The notes under the pieces: generated by a model
Databases searched by the model: none
Seen by the model: the letters and a program-made list of their open reading frames with translations, nothing else
What the model was told of the DNA's origin: nothing
Translations under genes and position numbers: made by a program
Source of the DNA: Daphnia carinata
Lineage: Eukaryota > Arthropoda > Branchiopoda > Diplostraca > Daphniidae
Direction: 5' to 3'
Assembly: GCF_022539665.2 (NCBI RefSeq)
Contig: NC_081336.1
Location: 6,864,278 to 6,928,277, forward strand
Length of the DNA stretch: 64,000 bases
Part shown: piece by piece, positions 53,644-64,000 of the stretch
Numbering within the stretch: the stretch's first letter is position 1
Layout: each line of letters opens with the position of its first letter

Positions 53644-54907
53644 TGTTCGACTCTAAAACACACAAAACAAAGACAATGTTAAACTTACAAAAAATAACTT
53701 TTTAATCGGAATCAGCTGTCGAATAACAAGTGTACTAACTTGGCAGCCAAAACATGAGAGCATCTTATTTGACTGGTGTATTTGTATAGTGAATAGTAGA
53801 AATGGAATAATTACAATAATCGAAAGCAGTTTGTTCGACTTTTTGAGGACCGATCTATAACAGCAAAGGATCGAGAGGAAAAGAATTGATCCACAAACAT
53901 ATACTACTCATACGTCTGCAAAAAATTCATGTGTATCAATGTTCATTAGCGCCAGCAGAATTACAGTAGACTAAAAATTACTTGATTCGGTAGCTATGGA
54001 AGATACGGCGGAACAAGCAGAGTCATCAACTACACAAATGAGATACGCACGAGAACGAAAATAAGCCTAGCAGCGAGAAACAAAAAAAACTTTGAATTCC
54101 ACATTGAAATAAGGAAAAGAACAATAAGATTATATGACACATTTTCAAGGGACGATCGTTTCATGAAAACCACTCACATTTATGGGTTTTGAAGATAAGA
54201 CAAGAATCCAATAGAGCCAGAAACAAATGAAAAGAAAAAACTTTCGCGTAAGGACGTATTTGAACAGACGTGCCACGTAAGTAATATACAACACAACACA
54301 AATATGATGACGCAACTGAAAACTGTCAGTGGAGTGCTCGGTACCACGTTGACATTTTTACGAATTGTTTTGTTTTTAATTTTTTAAATTATTATTATTC
54401 ATTTTACCTGATTTCAATTTCAATGCCCCGTTGTTATTTTGGCACTCAAATAATATTTTTTTTTAAAGATGTCACAAGCAAAAAAAGGTACAAATGAGTT
54501 GAATTGATTTTCAAAACCAATAGAAAATATTGACACATTTTTTTCTGGCAAGACCCATAGAGCAGAAAGTGCAAAACACTGAACAGTTATTTGATCCAAA
54601 GTATAAGAACAAGACAATGTGATAATACTGAGGAATTTAAAACAAAAATCGTAGACGACCACGTCATAAATCTTTAGATGAGAGCTCACTGAATTTTTGA
54701 ACATCAAGAAATGAAAATGACGGACTAGCGAAATTCGAGGTGATGGACAGCTCGCGTTTATTCGATGCCCCTGAATTGTGATGAGGATATTCTGTTGCCC
54801 AACTTGATGTTTCACCTTCCTAAAACACCATTCTGTCCATTTTGCCGGCTCATATTTGTATACAAGGAACGCAAACTGTCCAACGTGGACGGCGTGAATG
54901 ATGTTTC
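53644..54907. other. Intergenic gap between Ance and FoxP 3' ends
   Basis: AT-rich sequence that should hold the 3' UTRs of two convergent genes. No further gene recognised. Confidence 0.5.
54757..54762 (-). terminator. Candidate FoxP poly(A) signal
   Basis: TTTATT on the plus strand (AATAAA on the minus strand) lies about 145 bases after the FoxP stop codon at 54908-54910. A plausible but unproven 3' end. Confidence 0.35.
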
Positions 54908-57900
54908 TTATTTAGCGCTGCGGACAGTTTGCGTCATGAAGTCGGAACCCGTGGTTGCGGAATTAGCATCCATCAATCGAGTGGACGAAGCAGGACCCAC
55001 TTCCACCGTGATGGAAGCACGGCCAGGGATAGTGTTGCTGAAATCATCCTCCTCATCTTCCTCATCGTTTGATGCGGCTGCGGTCGATGTGTTGTTGCTG
55101 GCTGAACGTTGGGCTCGCCAAGCTTTGAAATCAAGTGGTTCGTAGTTTTCAGTTGAGGAGGCATCGTTGTTGTCCTCGTTGTCGGTTCCACTGGAATGGT
55201 TGCCTCCACCATCCCCGCTAGTCTCGTGTTGTTGCTGTTTGACCACCACTAAACTGCTGCCTCCGGCCGGATTGCGGCAGTAATACTCTTCGGATGGGAT
55301 CGGAGGCGCTTTCATGCTGCAGCTGCTTAGCTCTTCGTCTAGAGCTTCGACTTTAACGCGTTTCGCTCCGAGACCTAAAGGTCCATCCAGCATGTGATGA
55401 TGATGATGAAAGCCGGAAGAGCGATCCATTGGACTTTGCGACGAAGAAGACTGACTTCGCTGTAAGAAACTCATGTTGCTCTCCGCCAAAGCGGCCTGTA
55501 AAGTTAAATCAACTGTTGAAATATCTTCATATTCATGAAGTTATTGTTCAATTTACCTGCAGACTTGCGTTGAGAGCTTCACCGAAAAGGGTCGGACTTG
55601 GTGTCATGCTGGGGCTTTTTGACTGAACACCTCTGTGAAGGATTAAAAAGTTAAATCAATTGTACTTTAAACTCGTCTTAACGTGAGAGGTATTTAATGT
55701 CGATGCAGAAGAAGTATCAAAAATTCAGACTAATAAGAGGACCAAAGCCAACCAGGTGGGAACAGGAGGACGCAGAAAAAGGACAGACAAGACTACACCG
55801 ACAAAGACTCTTCCACATGCAGGTCAAACTCGTTAGCATGCAGAGGATGGAGCACTGATGCAAGATATTTATGCAATAGATCAAGCAGACTATCACGAAT
55901 CCTGAAAATAGGCAAACTAAAAAGATATATTATTTCCAAATGTAACGATAGCTATTCGTTTTTTTTTTAACCCAAGCATAATACGACAAAGCAAATCACG
56001 CGTAGATTGTTCTAAAGAACTATTTGATTCGGGATTCTTATTTTTTTTCCTAAAATAAAACAACAGTTCATTCACGCCTAATTCGTGCCTAATGCCAACC
56101 GTTTTATAGACTGGCTCTTGCACTTCAATCAACATCACCACCGCCATAATCGGGCATTCTGTTTCAGAGTAATACCAACATCAAAGATCTATTCTATAAT
56201 TTCGACACAGTTGGTCACAACGGGTAAACAGTAAAGCGCTGGCCAAAACGAAAGAAGCGCACGGTGAAAAAAAAAAAAAAATAAATAAATGCCACGGGAT
56301 TTATATGCGTCTCTTCTACTCTTTCAGCTTTTGTGTACCCATCGTCTTGGGACCGTTCAAATCTTCAACTGGGCTGACCCGGTTTCAACCGGCATAATAA
56401 ATATCAACTAGCTATTGTTGATGGATCTTTGTGAAGAGATAAATTCTTATGTTGACAACAACCAGAGAAGATTGGCAGGTGCGTTGACGATGGATGACGC
56501 ACGAAGGACGTTGTTTCTTTCTCGTTTAAACACATTTTTGTTTTTGTTTCCTTACTGAGCCGTTATTTTAGCGCGACGTGCGCAAGCAGAGCGGCTGATT
56601 ACGTTCCTTCCGTCAGTTAAGACCAGACATTGGGCAGATTCAGCTGTCGCTCCGTCAGCGCTGCGATTTCGGACTAGTGTTGACGGTGTAGGTGGTTGCA
56701 GCGGATGTGGGGAAGGCGGACGATTTAGATTTAGCTGAAGCTGATGGTGTTGGACAGCGGCGGCGGCTGCAGCTGCGGCTGCTGCGGGAATTTCGAATTT
56801 GCGAGGCCGGCCGCGTGCCAAGTGACGTCGTCGGACGAATTCGGCATCGTCAACCATCCAATACGAGCCAAAGTCGTCTTCGTATCGAACGAAGCATTTG
56901 TGCAGCGAGAGATTGGTGCGGATGGCATTCTGCTTGGACACAAAAACCCGAGGGCGTTTTTTTGTTTTTCATTTTTCCGCAAAGAGATCAAAAACAAAAA
57001 CGTGCATCTCGACAAATTGCTCGTTGGCAGCTAAACATTTTTGAGCAATCTTAATGCTAATTTCATTACGAATTCAATTATTAAATAGGCGTAAGATAAT
57101 TCGTGTTCTCGCGCGGCCGGAAGACGAACGTTCCGGAAGCACCAGGGAAAGAGAATCGGCTTTTGCTGTTGTCAATTGTTTTGGCCCTAAATTCCCGTTT
57201 TTGTTTTCCACTGGAGTTTGGGCATTTGACCAAACGATAACCGTCTAGTTTGGAGAAAACAACAACGGTCAATAATGTGAGGGGAAAAGAGCAAATAGAA
57301 ATCGGTTCAAAAATAGGGCGATAATAATAAATCGTATTGGCCCAATCGACTGTGGTAATTGTACGCCATATGTTATTCGTAAAATGTTTACCAAGGACGC
57401 AGCCATTCTTGCTGCATAGTACATGAAGCCTTCGCAAAAAGAAATGGCCATTCGACAATCGTTTCAATCACGTTCTATCGCTCCCGCAGAATGGCTGTTG
57501 GACACGGACGATGATATGTCATTCGAGAGATTTAATCTCCAATTAAAAAGGAAGAGTTCATTTGTATCTACATTATTTTGCTTTCATTTAAGAGGCATCT
57601 CTAGAGCCTTTTAACACGTGACCATGAAATGAATTGAGGGCAGTTGGCATACTCGGGCGTGGTTAAGCGAATGTTGATATCCAGGCAAGTGCCAGTCACG
57701 ATATAGGCTTAACGAAGCACACGAACGAGACGTATATATATATATATATGAAATAATATCCCCTATTCGGCTTAAAGGTAATACATAAGGCTACGCAACG
57801 AGTTATGAACAAACGAATTTTTTTTTTAAAAGGAATGTCAGAGCGAAAAGACGATGAAAAGTAGGCAAGAAATATTGTTGTGAAAAACAAAAACATTCAA

Positions 57901-60900
57901 GTGCCCGTGTGAGACAATAGGCGAGAAAAAAAATGTGCAAAGTGTTTTTTTTTTTGGGGGGGGGGGGTGAGAAGATTGTAAGAAAAAGAAAGAAAAACGT
58001 AAAGAGATAAGCCCGCAAATATATAGAAAAAAACAAAAGAAAACAATCGAAGAAACGAAACCACTAGGAGACCCACAGATTTTGTTTTGAATGATCTTAT
58101 TTATTTGGAAATGTTTTGAATAGTGGAAAAGAGATAGGATTTTCGAAAGTAGAAATCAACCAGAGCGAAAACTAGCGAGAGTTTAAAATTATGATTGATT
58201 GAAGGTTTATAGTCGTACCCCGAAGTGGACCGTTGCGGTCGGCGTTTGTGGAACTCCACCTCGTCGACGGTCCAGACAGCTCCTTTGACGTTCTCCACCC
58301 GCATGAAACACTTGTGCAGCGACAGGTTGTGGCGCACTGCGTTCTATTATATGGTTTTGTTTTTTGTACGGGCTTGTATACGGTTTCTTAATTCGCTATG
58401 TGTTTTGACGACATTCCATTGCAACATGGACGTCGCGGGAGTCACACCTCTTATTCTATTCCACTTTGAATACTAAATTACCCTCCTATATGTAACCATG
58501 ACCCGCCCGCCCTTTTTTTTTTTTGAATGGTTATTTTTAAAGAGAACGTCCAATAACAAAAAACTGAGACGACCCAAATTGATTCAACGGCAAAACTAAA
58601 CCGAGAAAAAAAGAAAGATGAAATGAATTCGGTACCTTCCATGTAGCGGCATTGTGACGGAAGTAGCAGAACGTGTTCTGGAACCACGTGTAGATCTCGT
58701 TGAGCGTCAACTGTCTCTCCGGAGATTCAATAATTGCCTTTGTAATTTATTCAATGAAAAGATATTATGCCAATACGAGTATCATTTCCGGTGCAATTGT
58801 TCAAATACTAACCTGGCGGATGAGAGAGGCGTACGTGAAGGGTGGGCGGACGTCCGTGTTGCGATAGAACTCACGATTGCGCTGCAACTCTACATCAGTC
58901 ATTTTTAAAGGTTAGTCTCGAATCGTATCAAATAGTTGATTACATCTGGATTATAACGAAATGTCAAGAATGCAAAGAGGGAATGAATCCCAAGTAGGAA
59001 GACCAGGGAAAATGGGTTAAAATTCGTGTTAAACAAAAAGAGCCCAACCAACTTTGTAGAAAGAAATCGCACTTAGAAAATATTAGAATGGACTACCTTG
59101 ATGAACATCCAGACCGGTTCTATCAAGCAGATAAGGCAGTCCTTTACGTTGGCGCCCAAGAGTGTGTGTTACATCAAAATAGAGACAGCCGGAGAAGGAA
59201 AACAGACCGGTCACCGATGATAGATAGGAAGAACGAGAAAGAAATAGCAAGAATGAAGATGTTAGTTGATCAACACATACGATAAAGAAACGTCAATTGA
59301 AAAAAGAGAAACGAAAGCAAGAGAAAATGTCCATCTTTAAACGAAGGGATAACTTGGGACAAAGCAAAACAAATGAATGAAAAGTACCTTCGGAAATATC
59401 CATAGCCGAGCGCTCAGTAACGCTCCGTTTGCGCAAGCGGATATCTTCGACGGCGCCTTTAACAGTGCCGAACATAGCGATAAGCAAAGCACAAGACATT
59501 CAGCCGCAACGAGACACGGGGGGACAAATGCGCGAATCAGCCATGTACGAAACAAAAAAAGGAAGATCGTTTTGGATCAGTCACACGAACGTTAGCACAC
59601 AGGAGATCAGTAATTAGAGCGATAGACGAAAGAAACATGAAGAAACTAACCGGAATTCGATGCGGAATTCGGTTTTTCAGACAGTCTTCTGCGCGATTGC
59701 GATTGGTTTTGATGGCTCATCGAAGAAGCCGCGTGATTTGACTGCGTCGGCGGATGAAGCAACAGGTGAGGATGCGACGATGCCGAAGGATTCATCACTC
59801 CGCGCATCGTGGCCGAGACCAAAGCGGCCAACGAAGGTGACATTCTGTGATGCTGTTGATGTTGTTGCAGTCCGTTGGTAGGATCGCCGGAAGGAGGGCC
59901 CGATTGACCGCGCATTGCAGATCCATTGCTTTTCACAGGCGACTGTTTCGGTGGCGGAGCTTGTTGCTGCTGCTGGCGGGCTCGATTCAAGTGATCCATC
60001 ATGGATTGAAGACGATCGCGCTCTTTCTGCAGCTGAAGTTCCAGCTGGGCCACCACCTGCATCTGAACTCGGGTCTGGGCCGTCGAACGATCGTCCAGCA
60101 CATGCTCACGGTTCAAATGTCTGTAAAAATTCAATTCAAAATCATAAAGACTTGATTGAAACATTTGAATGAAATGATTACTCTAAGAAGGTGGAAACGT
60201 CGTCACACGGAGATTCGCATCCGGGCCAGCGACACACTCCGAAGAGGAACAATGGATGCGAGGACGACGAAGAGGACGACAGCGGCGTAGATGAAGAAGA
60301 CGAGAATCTCTGCTGATCGCCATTTTTCATTCCATTCGATGCGGAAATGTTGAACGAATGCACTCCGCCGTTGTGATGATGACCTATCAGATTGTCGTTC
60401 ATGTCACCAGTGGAACTCGTTTGCTGGTAATGCGCGTGAGACGACGAATAGACGCCACTGCCGTGCGGATGACCGTTGGTCACCATTTTACCGGAATCGG
60501 CAGACGACCGCATGGGACTGATGGATGCAGGTGAATCGCACGCAGTGACCTGAACGGTCGGTAGGCCGGATGCGGCAACATGAACGTTCAATCCACCGGC
60601 GGCCAATGACGTCGACGATTCTTTACTGTTCCAGCCGGATGTCGATTTATCTGTCGGTGCTTCTTCGCCTATTTTAACACACCGTAATCAAATGTTTTGA
60701 TTTCATTCAATCAGCTCGATTATTCTTACCAGCTGATGCGGGAGGAGATGTGAGCAATTGCTGCTGTTGGAGTCCAATCAGGTAATGACGTTGAGTCAAT
60801 TGCAATTGTTGCATGAGCTGTTGTTGTTGTCCAGCCAACGTCTGCGCCAGTTCGTTGCTTTTCCTTCGCTCCGTAACGCTGACGCCCGTTCCGCTTCGTT

Positions 60901-61484
60901 GTTGCATCAACTGAGATTGCTGGATCAAGTTAAGCTGCAGCTGCTCCTGGAGCTGTTGCATCACAGTCTCCAGCTGCTTGCGGCCCAGGTCGGCCAGTTT
61001 CTCTTGTTGCTGTTTCTGGTACAGCAACATACTCTGTAACTTTAAAAAACAAAAAATGGCGCGGAGGGGAGTTTTGATTATTGAAGTTCCAGATAATATT
61101 CCCTTCCGGAACCGTATATACCTGAGGGTGGATGAGCTGATCACGCAGCAATTGCTGGACGTGCTGCTGCAGGGCGAGTCCTTGTGGCGTCATGAGCAAC
61201 GGATGATTTCCGGCCAGCGACGTGGGTGCTAATGGATTAGCTGGATCGACGTCGGATGTAATCGTTTGTTCGCTCTTCTTGTGGATGGGAGCGAGCAGCG
61301 ATGAAGGTTCCCAATGGATCACCGGTGGACTGCTGCTTTTGCTGCTGTCACTGCTATCGCTGCTGCTACTGCAACCCGTGCTGGTGCTGAGAATCGGCAA
61401 ATTTGCTGGATCACGCACGGGAGAACCGTCCTCGTCTAACTTGGTTTCAGGCGAAAGCGATTCCTTGCGATTCTGCGAAACGGC
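54908..61484 (-). CDS. FoxP: Forkhead box P transcription factor, long isoform, 5' end missing
   Basis: Exons: 61122-61484, 60730-61039, 60182-60668, 59651-60120, 59388-59456, 58813-58889, 58636-58737, 58219-58343, 55557-55632, 54908-55495; 888 aa from the first exon seen, phases consistent. FoxP is a nuclear DNA-binding regulator, acting in neural function in insects. Domains counted from the first residue here: Ser-rich and Gln-rich region (about 1-224), C2H2 zinc finger with Cys370, Cys375, His388, His393, leucine zipper near 405-430 ([17 protein letters not shown]), then the forkhead domain from about 580 ([13 protein letters not shown]) through [10 protein letters not shown] and [13 protein letters not shown] to about 660. 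The FOXP C-terminal motif [13 protein letters not shown] spans the last splice junction. Tail is acidic. No initiator Met is seen before 61484, so at least one upstream coding exon is unidentified. Confidence 0.95.
56552..56929 (-). CDS. FoxP: FoxP alternative forkhead exon with its own stop codon
   Basis: This block starts at phase 0 after an AG acceptor, exactly like exon 58219-58343, so it can replace that exon after 58636-58737. It encodes a second version of the recognition helix and wing ([19 protein letters not shown], then [12 protein letters not shown]), an AT-hook-like RGRPRK, a run of Ala, a Gln/Pro-rich stretch and a stop at 56552-56554. The resulting protein would be 751 aa from the first exon seen and would lack the ALNASLQ/acidic tail. 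Alternative forkhead exons are known for insect FoxP, so this is probably a conserved arthropod isoform. His631 of the other exon is Thr here. Confidence 0.88.
   Translation of the reverse strand, partial: NAIRTNLSLHKCFVRYEDDFGSYWMVDDAEFVRRRHLARGRPRKFEIPAAAAAAAAAAVQHHQLQLNLNRPPSPHPLQPPTPSTLVRNRSADGATAESAQCLVLTDGRNVISRSACARRAKITAQ
57721..57748. repeat. Short (TA)n tract
   Basis: A tatata run lies in the intron between the two alternative forkhead exons. Confidence 0.8.
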
Positions 61485-64000
61485 CTAAGCAAAAAAAAAA
61501 AAAAGAAAGAAAAGTTAAAAAGGTTTTGAATTAAGATCAATCAAGTGAGTTGCGTTCATTAACATATACAAGTTTAGATCGTTGCAATGCATAATGAAGG
61601 ATAGTGCAGGTGCCTAATTTCAAAGTGTTTCAGTTTGAACTTTTTCTTGTGCGAATCATTCAACACGATCTTTGCCTAATTTCGAATGACTTCATCAATT
61701 CTCGTAGTGAATTTGGGACGTTGCCAACGTTGATTGCATACCATTTAATTCACTGTTAAATAGCGTCGGCTTCTCTCCGTTGGCTATTTGCATATAGACA
61801 TCTCTTCGAATCATACGCTCATGGAACATTAAGAAAAAAAGAGGTGGGTGACTATGCTCGGCCTTTCCCGGCTGTGAGGCCGAAACCCAAAGTTACGTTT
61901 TCCGGCTGTTTGAATCGGAAAGCTCATCCAGTTGGACGAATAAGCCAGGACCTCACGTTCGAAACTGCCGACGGCCACACCACGGCGTTCGCTTTTCAAT
62001 CGAGTTTCAACAAAGTTTTGGCCTAACAAAAACGAGACCTTCTCTTCAGCCTTCGTGACACAGAACTGCTGATTGCTCTTCCACTTCGTGCGAACCTACC
62101 ATAGTCCTACCTAAGAAGCTAAACTAAGACCAACCGGCGACATCCACCAAATTAGAAATGAAAATTCCACCAACAAGTTTTGTTTGACAATCATAAACAT
62201 GTTTCTTAACTCTGTGTAGCTAGTTCGATATTCATTGGTCGATTATAAGCAACACTCGAGTAAACGAGTCGCGTTTTCAGAACGAAAGAAAAGATGTCAG
62301 TGCTTGCGGTATGTGATGAAGCACTTGAAACACGCGCGACGAACAAGAGAACGTCCATTGTCTTTCGAATGATTGTTTTTCTTTTCATTCCTCTTTTTTT
62401 TTCCTCTCATGATGAACTCTCTTCTTCATATAAACAACGAGACGGCACGTTGTGCCGTGAAGAGTCGAAAACCCTTCTCTAAACTCGAGACACTTGACCG
62501 AATCGTTCGGTCTTCGTTCACGAAGGGGGGTTTGACACAATACATTTTTTGAAAAAAACGTGTTAGTCCCTCTCAATTTTCGTGACAACAACATATATTT
62601 TTGGAATTCGGCATTTGGGGAAGAGGGGGAGTGGCGATAAATGCAGAAGAGACAGTTTTGACGATGCTCTTGATTATTAGTTTCTTTTGCTGACAAATGA
62701 AATAGGGTAGAACAACAAAAGACGATGAGAAAAAAAACAATACAAGCAAAACACATCAACCCCTATCACTCGGCCACTCGAAAATGTTTTTTTCTGCCAA
62801 CACATCGCGATGGTTTCACGCGTTTCGATCGAACAATAGAAACTTCCGTCTCCTTTGTTTTCGTTGGAAGAAAAGACAAGGGGAAAAAAAACAAATGAAT
62901 GGCAAACTGGGCGTTATTATGGCGTCGATCATTTGACTATTAAATATATCACTAACTCGGTCCTTGCACAGCAAGCATGGACAAACGTAACCGTTCACCT
63001 AGCGAACATGTCTTTTGCAAGCTTAGCGCTTTTGTTAGCGATCCCTTTTTTTTTTTTTTTTTGGGCGTAAGAAAAGAGTGGGATCTTCTTTTGAAATTCA
63101 CCGCCACTTGCCGATGTACACACGCACGAAAGGTCTGCGTTTTCCATCGGAAAGGATTCGATTTTAGCGCATCGGCGTTGAAATGATTTGAATTTCGTGA
63201 AAAGGGAGAAGAAAAACTCGGGTCTTTCGCGTTGATCTCTACACCAACGCAAAAAAAAAAAAAAATAAAACTGGGTTGTACAAAGAAAGCAAAAAATAAA
63301 TAGATAAAGTATACATGGTAGGCGCGTATAGGCTTAGATTTCTGAAGGTATTGTGTGAACTTGGCGATGCAGCAAACTAGGATAAATAGCTCCGACTCGT
63401 CATAAACAAACAGAATCAGCCTTCGCCACTCGGCCGGACAGCACGTTCGCTGGACCCCCCCCCCCCCTCTTCTTTTTTTGAAACTCTATTTGTATTTGTG
63501 TGTGTTTTCTTCTATGTGTACCTATATGCTGACCCGAATTTGAATAACCGAAAATATACACACGGAAAAATTGTATAGGTATGCGGAGGTGGTGCATACG
63601 AAGAGGCGATAGACTGGGGGACGGATACACACAAGACACGAGAAGCTGGGCACGATTCGCCTGGCCTTAGCAGGACTCTGGGAAAAATGGCAGAGTCAAC
63701 AAACGAACACTGCCGGATTATATATCAAGAAGAAGGAAGAGAGAAAAAAAAAAAAGAAAAGCGGAGAACAGTCTCGATGTTGTGATTTATCTCTGGGGTT
63801 GCTAGTCCCTCCTCCCCCTTTTTCCCCGTGATATTTACCTCCGGTTAGGACTAGAAGGATAGAAAGAGCCGAGTTTGTTTGATATGCTGGAAAAGTAGAA
63901 CAAAAACTGAAAACAAAAAAAAAAAAAAAAGACAAAAATATATGAAGAGAGAGACAGAGTATAGAATTGTTGTTGTTCATGGCTCGTTGTCATGTGGGTA
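61485..64000 (-). other. Probable FoxP 5' intron or upstream region
   Basis: Precedes the first FoxP exon seen, whose acceptor is at 61485-61486 (minus strand). It is AT-rich with poly-A/T and poly-C runs (for example near 63455). I could not identify a FoxP start exon here; it may lie beyond the window. Short ORFs in this stretch have no recognisable motif. Confidence 0.45.

Noticed and set aside
54765-55145. 126-codon plus-strand ORF
   Set aside because: Antisense shadow of the last FoxP exon; its Ser run is the complement of the acidic codons.
56692-57054. 120-codon plus-strand ORF
   Set aside because: Antisense of the alternative FoxP exon and its intron.

Overview
The window reads as nuclear DNA of an arthropod, most likely a branchiopod crustacean such as Daphnia. 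Genes are split into many small exons with GT-AG introns, some only about 55-75 bp long. The proteins are typical of arthropods: a lachesin/DIP-type Ig protein, a peptide-hormone GPCR, an Ance-type peptidase and FoxP with alternative forkhead exons. The species is inferred from gene style and was not tested by alignment. All gene models below were built by hand from splice sites, reading phase and family motifs.

Layout. 3.8-17.4 kb, plus strand: a 12-exon gene for a secreted three-Ig-domain neural adhesion protein (485 aa). 17.96-19.52 kb, minus strand and convergent with it: the complete 8-exon mitochondrial pyruvate dehydrogenase E1 beta gene (362 aa). 19.5-26.1 kb: no gene recognised. 26.1-29.0 kb, minus: an 11-exon rhodopsin-class GPCR of the GnRH/AKH/corazonin/ACP superfamily. 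29.0-35.3 kb: nothing recognised. 35.3-50.2 kb: a repeat island. It holds a dispersed AT-rich family with palindromic cores, also present in the last intron of the Ig gene; a 105-bp-arm foldback element; a pair of 1.1 kb inverted copies 5.3 kb apart; two GC-rich minisatellites; tRNA-derived SINE-like heads; a MITE with perfect 20-bp ends; and a decayed multi-exon coding remnant on the minus strand. 50.9-53.6 kb, plus: a complete 9-exon angiotensin-converting-enzyme-like M2 metallopeptidase (661 aa, secreted). 54.9-61.5 kb, minus: FoxP, lacking only its 5' coding end, with two alternative exons for the second half of the forkhead domain. 61.5-64 kb: probably the FoxP 5' intron or upstream region.

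The genes do not form a pathway or operon; they are independent animal genes. No previously undescribed system is evident. The most interesting points are the FoxP exon swap, which changes a DNA-contacting position of the recognition helix, and the nested inverted-repeat structure of the 35-50 kb island.
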